Part shown: positions 34,523 through 44,100 of the stretch, piece by piece
How the letters are laid out: the number at the start of each line of letters is the position of its first letter
Numbering within the stretch: position 1 is the stretch's first letter
NCBI GenBank assembly: GCA_964639255.1
Contig: CAZXDP010000008.1
Span: 5,966-69,965 of the forward strand
Source: NZQO01 sp964639255
Lineage (GTDB): Bacteria > Bacteroidota > Bacteroidia > Flavobacteriales > Flavobacteriaceae
DNA: 64,000 nt
Direction: 5' to 3'
Made by a program: the position numbers and the translations under genes
Notes under the pieces: model-generated
The model's input: only the letters and a program-made list of their open reading frames with translations
The model's database searches: none
What the model was told of the DNA's origin: nothing

Positions 34523-35359
34523 CTATTTCTCGCTTTTATCCATTTCAGAAAGAAGGGAAGTGGACAGCTCATCAAGGAAAAGCGTTCGGCTTTTTTTTCT
34601 GTATTTGATGTCTTGATAGGTTTTGTAGATGTCTTTCGGCTCAACATCGAAAATCTGACTTAAATAATCTGAAATTTTAACAATGCTCAGATTGTTTTTA
34701 GCGCCAAGCCCTTTTGCGTGAAGCGCATAAATGAGTTCCACATAGTCTGTATTACTGAACGGCCAATGCATTTTTTCGGTGTTAGATAAGGAAATCTCAT
34801 TTCCATTCAACCCATTCTTCAATCTTTTTTGCTTATCCGCTAAGTATTCGGTTAGGGACTTGTAGGCATTGTACTTGCCGAGCAACATATCTCGTGCTGT
34901 GCAAAATTCCGGGTCTTGAAAATAGAATTTGGAAAGTGTGATATGATATCCATTGAGATAATCACGAGTGTAATATTCTTTGTCAAAATGCGTCTGCCCT
35001 GATTCAATGTATCTTCCGAAGTCCAGATTATAGAGAAAGAATCGATTGAGTTTGTTGCTTTTCTTTTTGATGGATTTAAGCTGACTTTTTAAGTCGATTT
35101 TCGGAAACTGGATTTCAAACGAATGGATTTCGGAATAGTAGATTAACTCAACGAGAGGGACTTGTTTGGTTACTTTAAAAAAATGGATTTCGTCTTGAAT
35201 GGATTTGAAGCCTTGCGACAGAACCTCTTTTTTCAGCGTGCTCAATGAATCACGGCAGAGCCCAATGGAACGGTGTGCCCTTTCAAGGATGCTCTTATTT
35301 TGAAGTTTTATATCATCAAGTTCTTTTTTTAGTCGCTGAGTTAATAATTGAAAGTCCAT
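34523..35359 (-). CDS. rteC: RteC family regulator
   Basis: A 278-aa protein with the RteC C-terminal signature: TDYVELIYALHAKGLG, then YLSQIFDVEPKDIYKTYQDI and RTLFLDELSTSL. In CTnDOT RteC activates the excision operon. The two-component partners RteA and RteB are absent here. Palindromes of the CCGTA...TACGG type flank the gene on both sides (34325, 34462; 35547, 35569), so it could act on its own promoter and on the excisionase gene. Confidence 0.92.
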   Translation of the reverse strand: MDFQLLTQRLKKELDDIKLQNKSILERAHRSIGLCRDSLSTLKKEVLSQGFKSIQDEIHFFKVTKQVPLVELIYYSEIHSFEIQFPKIDLKSQLKSIKKKSNKLNRFFLYNLDFGRYIESGQTHFDKEYYTRDYLNGYHITLSKFYFQDPEFCTARDMLLGKYNAYKSLTEYLADKQKRLKNGLNGNEISLSNTEKMHWPFSNTDYVELIYALHAKGLGAKNNLSIVKISDYLSQIFDVEPKDIYKTYQDIKYRKKSRTLFLDELSTSLLSEMDKSEK

Positions 35360-35546
35360 AAGCAGGTGTATTTTGATATGAAACCATAGAAATGGGATTT
35401 AGTTGATGCGGTTGGTTAGATGATATCATAGTCCTGCAAAACGATATAAATGAACGCCACAGGTCATTAAATTTGTGGCTCATTGGTGTATTTTATGGAA
35501 CTCTTACTAAAATAATTTTACTTCGTAAACGTACAAGGAAAACTTG

Positions 35547-35584
35547 CCGTATTTAATTACGGAACGAGCCGTATTTTTCTACGG
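35547..35584 (-). promoter_or_regulatory. Paired CCGTA-N6-TACGG palindromes upstream of rteC
   Basis: CCGTA-TTTAAT-TACGG (35547-35562) and CCGTA-TTTTTC-TACGG (35569-35584), 22 bp apart, about two helical turns. They lie in the gene-free 35360-35634 upstream of the rteC start. Confidence 0.65.
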
Positions 35585-35634
35585 AAATCTTGTGAGACGT
35601 TGAATTTACTTAGGTTGTTTCAGAGGTAATTTGC

Positions 35635-36549
35635 TCATCTTTTTTTGCGAAATCGCTTTAAGAATTCACGGCGGTTCTTCACACCCGTTTTCTTGAAGAT
35701 GTTTGAGGCGTGTTTTGATACGGTGCTTTCGGCAATGAAAAGTTCCTCGGCAATTTTCTTATAACTAAGATTGCTAAGAATGGATAGCGCAACTTCAATT
35801 TCTCGTCGGGTTAAATCCTCATAGATTATCTTGCGCTCTACAGATTCTTCGCGCTGTTTTTTCTTCAGGGCAAATACTTCATACATTCGGGTATTGTTTT
35901 CAATGAAGTATAAATATCTATCTACCTCAATGGCTGTGATGGCAAAGAAGGCCAAGTTCATTACGGTAAAAGTTATCCATTGATAATCGCCTATCACGGT
36001 GCAAATGGGCAAAAGAGCTATACTCGCTACGCTCACCATCGACAATTTGTTTCGCCTTAAAATAAACGCATTCGGGTTGCTGGGATTTGAAATACGTCTA
36101 TAGAAAATGATTAGAAATATAAACGCTATTAAGGATATGGGAATAGTAAAAAGAAAGCGAGCCGCATCTAAAGAGTCTGTCAAAAAATAGGGCATCAAAA
36201 AAAGAACAATATAGCTGCCACTCGCTAAAAATGCGAGATTTTTAATGGATGAGTTGAATTTCAATACGACGATGTCATATTCTTTATAGAGGTAGTAAAC
36301 GATATATACGCATAACGCAATGGCCACGCCATACGTAATGATATATTGAAGGATAAAAGGTCCCGGAAAGATCTCTATGGGTAAAAATCCGCCCGTGGCA
36401 TTGTACGTTATGAAAAGGATGCCGAGATATAAAAACCGTCGAAGGCTACTTCGTGTATTTCTTCTTGAAAAGTAAAAAGTGAGCAATACAATGACCGTAT
36501 CTATTAAAAGATAAAAGAAAGTTGTCCAATGTATTGACGTACCAAACAT
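35635..36549 (-). CDS. Membrane-anchored LuxR-type regulator
   Basis: A 304-aa protein with about seven hydrophobic segments in residues 1-220 (for example FFYLLIDTVIVLLTFYF, FLASGSYIVLFLMPYFL, ISLIAFIFLIIFY). A cytoplasmic LuxR/GerE HTH follows at the C-terminus (TRREIEVALSILSNLSYKKI, then STVSKHASNIFKKTGV). It is a one-component sensor with its DNA-binding domain on the membrane. Its gene lies 5 bp before the asparaginase-like stop, so it is the second gene of that unit. The signal is unknown. Confidence 0.85.
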   Translation of the reverse strand: MFGTSIHWTTFFYLLIDTVIVLLTFYFSRRNTRSSLRRFLYLGILFITYNATGGFLPIEIFPGPFILQYIITYGVAIALCVYIVYYLYKEYDIVVLKFNSSIKNLAFLASGSYIVLFLMPYFLTDSLDAARFLFTIPISLIAFIFLIIFYRRISNPSNPNAFILRRNKLSMVSVASIALLPICTVIGDYQWITFTVMNLAFFAITAIEVDRYLYFIENNTRMYEVFALKKKQREESVERKIIYEDLTRREIEVALSILSNLSYKKIAEELFIAESTVSKHASNIFKKTGVKNRREFLKRFRKKR

Positions 36550-36554
36550 TTACT

Positions 36555-37043
36555 TCACTGGTCATTGCGCTCAAATTTGTTGGTTTCTAAGTTCTTTGAA
36601 ACATTGTTCCAATTGAAAATCTTTCCGTTCATAGCAATATAAACATCCGGTTTTAGAAGCTGTAATGAGCTTAGTGCATAGCCTAAATTAAACGGTGCAT
36701 CTGTCTCTGCAGATGAACCTAAAATGAAAGACCCAACCAGTACGATGGTTTTATTCAGGTTGAGTTTTCCGATATATTTTGCGGTATCTTCCATTGTGAA
36801 AGTACCGTGAGTTATCAAAATCTTTGTCGCAGCAGATTCCTTAATCTTGCAAACCAACTGCGCTCTGTCCTCATCTGTGATGGCCCTGCTATCCTTTTTG
36901 AACACACTTTCAATGGTGTAATCAAAGTCTATATGGGCTTTCTCAAGAAAACCTTGAATCGTGATATTTGATTGGGTTACACCTTTTCCGTCCACATAAT
37001 CCAGTCCTTCGATGGTGCCGCCCGTTGTAAGAATATGTATCAT
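36555..37043 (-). CDS. Asparaginase-like N-domain protein
   Basis: A 162-aa protein with only the N-terminal asparaginase/glutaminase domain. It has TTGGTIEG (nucleophile region), the loop near ITDEDR, and HGTFTMEDTA. The usual HGTDT motif carries Phe82 where the catalytic Asp is expected, and the C-terminal domain is missing. True hydrolysis is therefore doubtful. It may bind an amino acid as a sensor for the adjacent LuxR-type membrane protein, which follows in the same operon. That pairing is inference. Confidence 0.75.
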   Translation of the reverse strand: MIHILTTGGTIEGLDYVDGKGVTQSNITIQGFLEKAHIDFDYTIESVFKKDSRAITDEDRAQLVCKIKESAATKILITHGTFTMEDTAKYIGKLNLNKTIVLVGSFILGSSAETDAPFNLGYALSSLQLLKPDVYIAMNGKIFNWNNVSKNLETNKFERNDQ

Positions 37044-37130
37044 AAAATAGGACTTGTTGAGACCTATAAAGATAGCAGATTTTTAACGGTAAATATTAAA
37101 TAACATCGCATTAAAGACTTGGAAAGAATA

Positions 37131-39098
37131 TCAATCCCACTTCTTTCTCTGCAGACGCACCGCATTAAAAATAGCAAGCAACGCCACACCCACATCGGCA
37201 AAAACAGCTTCCCACATAGATGCCAAACCACCAGCACCAAGGATAATAACAATTACTTTTACCCCAAATGCCAGACCGATGTTTTGCCAGACAATCCTAC
37301 GGGTGGAACGACCGATTTTGACCGCTCTCGCTATCTTGCTCGGTTGGTCGGTCTGAATGATGACATCTGCGGTTTCGATGGCGATATCGCTTCCCAAACC
37401 ACCCATTGCAATACCTACATCGCTTGCAGCAAGTACGGGTGCATCATTGAGGCCATCACCCATAAAGGCTACGGTCGTATCGGGTTGTATTTTGAGTTTC
37501 TCGACTTCGTTCAGTTTATCTTCCGGTAGAAGACCACCTTTCGCCCAATCGATATTCAATTCTTCAGACACTTGTTGGGTAATGGAATCCTTGTCGCCCG
37601 AGAGCATTATGATTTTGGATATGCCAGCTTCCCTTATTTGCTCAATAGCCTGATGTGCATCTTCCTTCAGCTCATCGGCAATGGTTACATATCCGGCAAA
37701 CTTTTTATCGATGGCTACCATTACTATGGATTCGACTATAGTATCGGTTTCAGAGGGGACTTCGATGCTATTAGAAACCATCAAAGCTTTATTGCCCACT
37801 AATACCTGCTTTCCATTGACCGTACCTTTCAGTCCCTTTCCAGCAACTTCGGAAACTTCGGTTGCTTCAAAATCGGCACCATCGGCCTTATATTCCAGTA
37901 TCGCTTTTGCAATGGGATGGGTGGATTGTTTTTCCATCGCCATCAGGTATTGCATAAATTCCGCTTCTGCAAAATTGGATTTATTGACCACTTCCTTAAT
38001 CTTGAAGACCCCTTTGGTAACTGTACCCGTTTTGTCCATTACCACGGTATTTACCTTGGTAATCGCATCGAGAAAGGACGCACCTTTGAACAAAATCCCG
38101 TTGCGGGATGCCGCACCTAATCCGCCAAAATAGCCCAAGGGAATGGATATGACCAAGGCACAGGGACAGGAAATTACCAAGAAAATCAGAGCGCGGTAGA
38201 GCCAATCCCTAAACACATAATCGTCCACGAAGAAATAGGGCAAAAACGTCAGTCCGATGGCAAGGAAAACCACGATGGGTGTATAAATTCTGGCGAATTT
38301 TCTAATGAACAGCTCCGTTTTAGATTTTCGGGCGGTAGCGTTCTGAACCATATCCAAGATTCGGGCGATGGAACTGTCCTTAAATTCTTTGGTAGTCTTT
38401 ACTTCAATGACCCCATCCAAGTTGATGCTTCCTGCATAGATTTTTTCGCTCTTGGCAATGGTATCGGGTTTGCTTTCACCGGTAATGGCAGCCGTGTTCA
38501 GCGATGCTTTTTCTGAAAGTAAAATGCCGTCCAAAGGAATTTTTTCGCCTACGCGAACCTGAATTCTTTCACCAATCTCGACCGTTTCGGGATTGACCGA
38601 AACAAAATCCTCATTTCTATAAACCAATGCTTCATCGGGTCGCGCATCCAAAAGTGCCTTTATATTTCCCTTCGCCCTATTTACCGCAGCGTTCTGGAAG
38701 AGTTCGCCCACGGCATAAAATAGCATTACGGCCACACCCTCGGGATATTCGCCTATGGCAAATGCCCCCAAGGTGGCAATGGACATCAAGAAAAATTCCG
38801 TAAAGAAATCACCGTTCCTGATACTGTTCCAGCCTTCTTTAATTACAGGAAACCCAACGGGAATGTAAGCTACAGTGTACCAAATAATCCGCACCCAGCC
38901 CCTGAAGAATGGGAACGTATCGAAATAATCTATGGCAATGCCCGTAATCAGCATTAAAAAGCTGAAAATGGCGGGCAAGTAGGTCTTAAAATTGGATACC
39001 TCTGCGGCACTGCTATGGTTATGTCCGTCATCGTGACTGTGCTCACCTTGATGTTCTTTCGGGTCTAAATCCCGTAAGTTTACTTTTTTCTTTTTCAT
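37131..39098 (-). CDS. Heavy-metal P1B-type ATPase (Zn/Cd/Pb type)
   Basis: A 655-aa P-type ATPase. The His-rich N-terminus (HQGEHSHDDGHNHSS) replaces an HMA domain. TGES is at 206-209, the CPC metal site at 311-313 (SCPCALVIS), DKTGT at 355-359, and THPIAKAIL near 403. A MGDGLNDAPVLAASDVGIAMG hinge motif is present in full. SCPCALVISIPLGYFGG fits the ZntA/CadA-type. It exports Zn, Cd or Pb. It overlaps the DUF3703 gene by 4 bp. Confidence 0.93.
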   Translation of the reverse strand: MKKKKVNLRDLDPKEHQGEHSHDDGHNHSSAAEVSNFKTYLPAIFSFLMLITGIAIDYFDTFPFFRGWVRIIWYTVAYIPVGFPVIKEGWNSIRNGDFFTEFFLMSIATLGAFAIGEYPEGVAVMLFYAVGELFQNAAVNRAKGNIKALLDARPDEALVYRNEDFVSVNPETVEIGERIQVRVGEKIPLDGILLSEKASLNTAAITGESKPDTIAKSEKIYAGSINLDGVIEVKTTKEFKDSSIARILDMVQNATARKSKTELFIRKFARIYTPIVVFLAIGLTFLPYFFVDDYVFRDWLYRALIFLVISCPCALVISIPLGYFGGLGAASRNGILFKGASFLDAITKVNTVVMDKTGTVTKGVFKIKEVVNKSNFAEAEFMQYLMAMEKQSTHPIAKAILEYKADGADFEATEVSEVAGKGLKGTVNGKQVLVGNKALMVSNSIEVPSETDTIVESIVMVAIDKKFAGYVTIADELKEDAHQAIEQIREAGISKIIMLSGDKDSITQQVSEELNIDWAKGGLLPEDKLNEVEKLKIQPDTTVAFMGDGLNDAPVLAASDVGIAMGGLGSDIAIETADVIIQTDQPSKIARAVKIGRSTRRIVWQNIGLAFGVKVIVIILGAGGLASMWEAVFADVGVALLAIFNAVRLQRKKWD

Positions 39099-39469
39099 TG
39101 CGTTTTTCGGTATTTATTTAAAATTTTGGCTATGTCTTCGGGCATTTCCATTCTTTTCAATGGTGGCACATCGCTTCCACCGGTATTTCCAATGGGTACG
39201 TGGTCGATAAATGATTTCCAACCACCAACCAAAAGTCGCAACACCTGACCCAGAACTTCTTTTGTGTTTCGCTGGCGTAACCCGAATTTTAACATTGACC
39301 AATGGGTATAGGTATGTTCCAACGGGTAGGATTGACCGAGAATATGGGAACGTTCAAGGTGATGCCAAGCTTGGGATGAATTTCCACTATGTAATGAAGA
39401 ACGATATAGGTTCAGTTCATCTAAATAAAATGCTCTAAGGCCTATTGGTATGGTGGTATTAAATTTCAT
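39095..39469 (-). CDS. DUF3703 domain-containing protein
   Basis: A 124-aa protein of the DUF3703 group, with AWHHLERSHILGQSYPLEH and THWSMLKFGLRQRNTKEVLG. The group is common in metal-resistance clusters and has His-rich positions, but no known activity. It is encoded directly before the P-type ATPase and overlaps it, so it is likely an accessory for that export system. Confidence 0.85.
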   Translation of the reverse strand: MKFNTTIPIGLRAFYLDELNLYRSSLHSGNSSQAWHHLERSHILGQSYPLEHTYTHWSMLKFGLRQRNTKEVLGQVLRLLVGGWKSFIDHVPIGNTGGSDVPPLKRMEMPEDIAKILNKYRKTQ

Positions 39470-39528
39470 TATTTATTATTCATTTTTAAAGTGCAAGGTA
39501 TGTATCTGACCTATGCAACGGAAGTGCA

Positions 39529-39945
39529 TTATTGTCCGCTGCATTTGTCACAAATACCCTTCAGTACCAAATTGGCATCCTCTGCCACAAAGCCTTCTGG
39601 CAGATTGATATGTGGAATCTTATGTTCGGTCAGGCAAACGGTCTCATCGCAATTGTTACAATGGAAATGCAGGTGCAAATCTTGTTCAAGGTTACAATCG
39701 CAACCAGGCTCACAAAGTGCATATTTTTGTATGCCTGTACCATCATCTATTTGGTGCACAATTTTCTTTTCTTCAAAGGTGCGCAACGTTCTATATAAAG
39801 TCGTACGCTCTGCTTTCGCGAAAGCGGCTTCAATATCTGTCAATGATATGGCTACTTCCTTTTCTGCCAAATATTTATAAATCAATAACCGCATCGCCGT
39901 CGGGCGAACGCCATTTTCAGTGAGTCTTTGTTCTATTTTTTTCAT
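39529..39945 (-). CDS. Fur-family metalloregulator
   Basis: A 138-aa Fur-like repressor: PTAMRLLIYKYLAEKEVAIS, then AERTTLYRTLRTFEEKKIVH (recognition helix). The C-terminal part has HLHFHCNNCDETVCL, a CDKC pair and a CEPGCDC segment that supply metal ligands. With its position among Zn/Cd export genes it is probably a zinc- or metal-responsive (Zur-type) regulator. It contains the AFAKA palindrome at 39812-39825. Confidence 0.9.
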   Translation of the reverse strand: MKKIEQRLTENGVRPTAMRLLIYKYLAEKEVAISLTDIEAAFAKAERTTLYRTLRTFEEKKIVHQIDDGTGIQKYALCEPGCDCNLEQDLHLHFHCNNCDETVCLTEHKIPHINLPEGFVAEDANLVLKGICDKCSGQ

Positions 39946-39961
39946 TTTATAATTGTCTGTA

Positions 39962-41164
39962 TTAATGTCCGTGTTCTTCCGCTTCGCCCTTTTTTAGTTC
40001 CGCCATTAGGTAGTAGGCGTTGTTATAGGCGTATTGTGTGTTCGGTTCTTGTTCGCTCAAAAAATCAATGGCAATCCAATCGCCATCGTGGGTGCCTTTG
40101 GTGATTTCAATGGGTTTGAATGACCAATCGTCACCTTCCTTTTCTGCCGAGAATACAAAGAATCTCTCGCCATCGGCTGCTATGGCAGCTTCGGGCATCG
40201 CCTTAGTTTGTGTATTTTCCGTTTGGATGCGCCCCTGAATGTACATCCCGGGAATCAGGTTGCCTTCCTTGTTCTCGATTTCAGCGTGTACGTGAATAGC
40301 CTTCGGATTTTGTTCAAAGGTCTTTCCTACGGAATAGATTTCGGCAGTCAGTTCCTTTCCGGGAATGGACTGTACATTGAAAACCACTTTTTGCCCTTCT
40401 TTCACCTTATGGACATCCTTTTCGAAAACCATCAAATCTGCGTGTACGTGATGGGTGTCCACAATTTCCATAAGGTCGGTCTGTGGTTCTACGTACTGCC
40501 CAGTCTTAATTTCTACTTTTTGGACGAATCCTTCAATGGGGCTTCTAAGAGATACACGCTGATAAATTGTACCGTTTCTTACGCCTGGTGCGCTGATACT
40601 CAACTGTTGCAGTTGCGCCTCAAGACCTTTTACCATACTTCGGGATGCCTGGTATTCGGCTTCTGCCTTTTGAAAATTGGCACCGCTGCCGACACCTGCA
40701 TCGTACAGGGTTTTTTGCCGCTCATATTCCTTTTTAAGAAATTGACTATTACTGAAAGCATTGAGGTAATCCGTTTGTTTCTCGATGATATTGGGGTGGG
40801 ACAGATAGGCGACCGTTTGCCCCTTATTAACCTTATCACCCTCGATAACTTCGATGGATACCACGTTGGCACCTACTACCGTTGTGATGGTGGCCTCGTT
40901 CTGAGGTGGGACTTCCAACTGCCCGTTGGCTTGCACATAACCGCTCATATTCCGCATTTGCAGGGTGTCGATTTCCATTTGTAGTGCATCGAACTGTTTA
41001 GCTGTGAGCATTACTTCCTCGGCTTCACCCTCGGAATGTTCTTTTTCCATTTCCAGATTGGCATTTTTATTCCCTGCGGTTTCTTTGTTGGAATCGCCAC
41101 AAGCGGTCAACGCCAAAAGCATCGCCAACAAACCAATAGCTGTGTATTTTGATAGATTCTTCAT
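39962..41164 (-). CDS. RND efflux periplasmic adaptor (CzcB/CusB type), lipoprotein
   Basis: A 400-aa membrane fusion protein. The lipobox LLALTACGDS follows a hydrophobic signal. Body features are AEEVMLTAKQFDALQMEI, a lipoyl-type hairpin region (GDKVNKGQTVAYLSHPNI), a long coiled-coil helix (FLKKEYERQKTLYDAGVG) and a beta-barrel part. Start at 41164 is chosen because it gives a proper lipoprotein signal and lies just before the stop of the pump gene. It pairs with the upstream RND-TolC fusion. Confidence 0.9.
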   Translation of the reverse strand: MKNLSKYTAIGLLAMLLALTACGDSNKETAGNKNANLEMEKEHSEGEAEEVMLTAKQFDALQMEIDTLQMRNMSGYVQANGQLEVPPQNEATITTVVGANVVSIEVIEGDKVNKGQTVAYLSHPNIIEKQTDYLNAFSNSQFLKKEYERQKTLYDAGVGSGANFQKAEAEYQASRSMVKGLEAQLQQLSISAPGVRNGTIYQRVSLRSPIEGFVQKVEIKTGQYVEPQTDLMEIVDTHHVHADLMVFEKDVHKVKEGQKVVFNVQSIPGKELTAEIYSVGKTFEQNPKAIHVHAEIENKEGNLIPGMYIQGRIQTENTQTKAMPEAAIAADGERFFVFSAEKEGDDWSFKPIEITKGTHDGDWIAIDFLSEQEPNTQYAYNNAYYLMAELKKGEAEEHGH

Positions 41165-41168
41165 TTTA

Positions 41169-44100
41169 TTATTTGAAATATTGTAGTGCAAAAACTGATT
41201 TTAGATAATTGTCGAGCGCGTCCAGCGCATCCATTTCCGTCTGTATGGCATCCCTAATAATTTGGGTGAATGCGGCATAATCCACGGCACCTTCCTTATA
41301 GGCTAATAACGCACCCTGTCGCTGTTCCTCGGCAAGCGGTAAGGCCTTGTCCTTATAGAATCGCCAGGATGCTTCCCATTTTTGATACGCTTGTACAGCT
41401 TGTCGATATTCCGATTGCAGTTGGCGTTTGGTAAAGTCCGCATTGGCTTTTGCAATTTCACTTTGGATTTTGGCTGCCTTGGCCTGACTGCGTTCTGTAC
41501 CAGAAAACAATGGAAGGGATATTCCTGCCTGATAAGTGTAGAATCCGTTACTGCCATTCACCCGTTGCAATCCGCCCTGAAGGTTGAGATTGGGCAACAA
41601 ATCGGAACGTTCAGCTTGGTAGCTGGATTGGGCTTCCTCAATCCGCTTTCGCGAAAGTTCCAGTTCTGGATGGGTTTCTATGGTTGATGGAATTCCCAGT
41701 ACTGCCATTTCATTTTCATCAAGGGTGTCGGGAACAGTATAGAACGTGTCGGAAACCAACCAAAGATTAAGCTTCTGTAGGGCAATGGCATAGTCACTTT
41801 CGGCCTGTTGAAGTTTATTGTTGATTTGTAATGCCTGATTGGTTGCCGATGAATATTCCAAACGTGAAATGGCCTCTACCTCGTAATTCAGTTCAATCGC
41901 CTTTTCAAATTGCGAGTAGATGGAATCCAGTTCACGATACAGTTCAAATTTCTGCCGTTGCTGATAGGCCTGTGACCAAGCTTTTTTGACTTCCTGTTCC
42001 ACTTGCAATGCGGTAAAGTCAAGTGCGGTTTCCGCCAAGGCGATACGCTGTTTTTGCAACCGCTTCTTCGCACCGATACCGAACAGGTTGATATTCTGTT
42101 GAACCACGCCAACAAGGGTATAAATGCCCTGACCATCAGAAACTTCCTCACCACCGGTAAACACTTGGGTATTCCCTAAATCATAGGCCGTACCTTTTAG
42201 GGCGTTCTGCTTTTGAATTTCCAGTTGTTTTGTTTTCAATAGCGGATAGTTTTCTTTGGATATTTCTACCGCTTGTTCCAATGAAACAACAGGTAATGTA
42301 TCGTTCTGCCGAACTTGTTGCGCTTCCGCTTTCGCGAAAGCAAAAAAGAAACAGACCACCGCAGAAGCGGTTACGATTTTCGGATTGACCTTTATCTTGC
42401 GTTCCGAACGTCTTTCTACCCATTGATAGAAAATGGGAAGAATGAATAGAGTCAACAAGGTGGATGTAATCAATCCACCGATAACGACCGTTGCCAACGG
42501 TCGCTGAACTTCTGCCCCTGCCGATGCGGAAATTGCCATTGGCAGAAACCCAAGGATATCGGTAAAGGCCGTGAGCATAATGGGGCGTACCCTTCTTTTT
42601 GTTCCTTCAACGATTCGCTCTTTTAGGTTTATAACGCCTTCCTCTTTCAGTTCGTTGAATCCGCTAATCATTACCAATCCGTTCAGTACGGCAACCCCAA
42701 AAAGCACGATAAAGCCAACCCCTGCGGAAATACTAAAGGGCATATCCCTAAGCCAGAGAGCGAACACGCCACCAATAGTCGCCATCGGTATGGCCAGATA
42801 AATCATCAACGTCTGCGGAAAGGATTTTAATGCAAAATATATCAGGATGAATATGAGTAATAGCGCAATAGGAACCACGGTCTGCAATCGGTCGCTGGCC
42901 CTTTCCAGATTTTCAAAGGCACCACCATAGCGGATAAAATAACCTGGGGGTAAATCGAGGTTTGCATCCAGCTTGTCCCTTATCTCATTGACCAGCGATT
43001 CCACATCGCGACCACGTACATTAACGCCTACATAGGTTCTGCGATTGGTATTGTCCCTGCTTATCTGCATCGGTCCCGGTGTGTATTCGATGGCCGCCAG
43101 TTCGTGAAGTGGAATTTGTGAACCGTTCGGTAGATTGATATAGAGATTACGGATATCGTTGATATCGCTTCGGTTCTGCTCATCGAGCCTTACCACCAAA
43201 TCAAAACGCTTTTCACCTTCAAAAATGACCCCTGCGTACCCACCTGCAAAAGCGGATTGCACCATCATATTGAGTTGGTCGATGCTTACGCCGTATTGGG
43301 CCAGTTTGTTTCGATTGTACTTTATCGTCATCTGCGGTAAGCCCGATGTGGCTTCTGCCCGCATATCGCCTATACCTTCAGTACCTGCGATGATTTTGGT
43401 AATCTCGTCCGCTTTGGACGCAAGTACATCGATATCCTCACCGTATATCTTAATGGCAATATCCTCACGGATGCCTTCCAATAGTTCATTGAACCGCATT
43501 TCGATGGGTTGCGTAAATTCATAATTGACACCAGGGATAATGCTCACCGCATCCTTCATCTTGTCAATAAGTTCATCCTTGGATTCGGCAGAAACCCATT
43601 CGTCCTGCGGTTTCAGGATTACGAATACATCGGCAAAGTCCATAGGCATTGGGTCGGTAGGCACTTCCGCAACACCGATACGGCTAACTATTTTTTCCAC
43701 TTCGGGAAATTCGGCCTTTACGATGCGTTCTATTTTTGTGGTGGTCTCGATGGTCTCGCTCAATGAGCTTCCGGGTTTCAAAATAGCGTGGAAAGCAATA
43801 TCGCCCTCGTCCAATTGCGGTATGAACTCACCGCCCATTTTAGTGAACGTGAAGATAGCCACGGCAAAGATGGCCACCGCAATACTAACGACCCATTTTC
43901 CTTTTTCCAAGGCATTTAACAATAGGGGCTCATACTTGCGTTGTACCCAATGTACAAAACGGTCGCCCCACGATTTCTTTTCCTTTTTTGGCGGTTTCAG
44001 GAATAATGCGGACATCATCGGCACATAGGTCAGACATAAAACCATTGCACCAATCATCGCAAAGATGAACGTAAGTGCCATAGGCTGGAACATCTTGCCC

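Noticed and set aside
40208..40984. 258-aa frame opposite the RND adaptor
   Set aside because: Antisense shadow of the adaptor gene; composition rich in Phe and Leu with no family signs.
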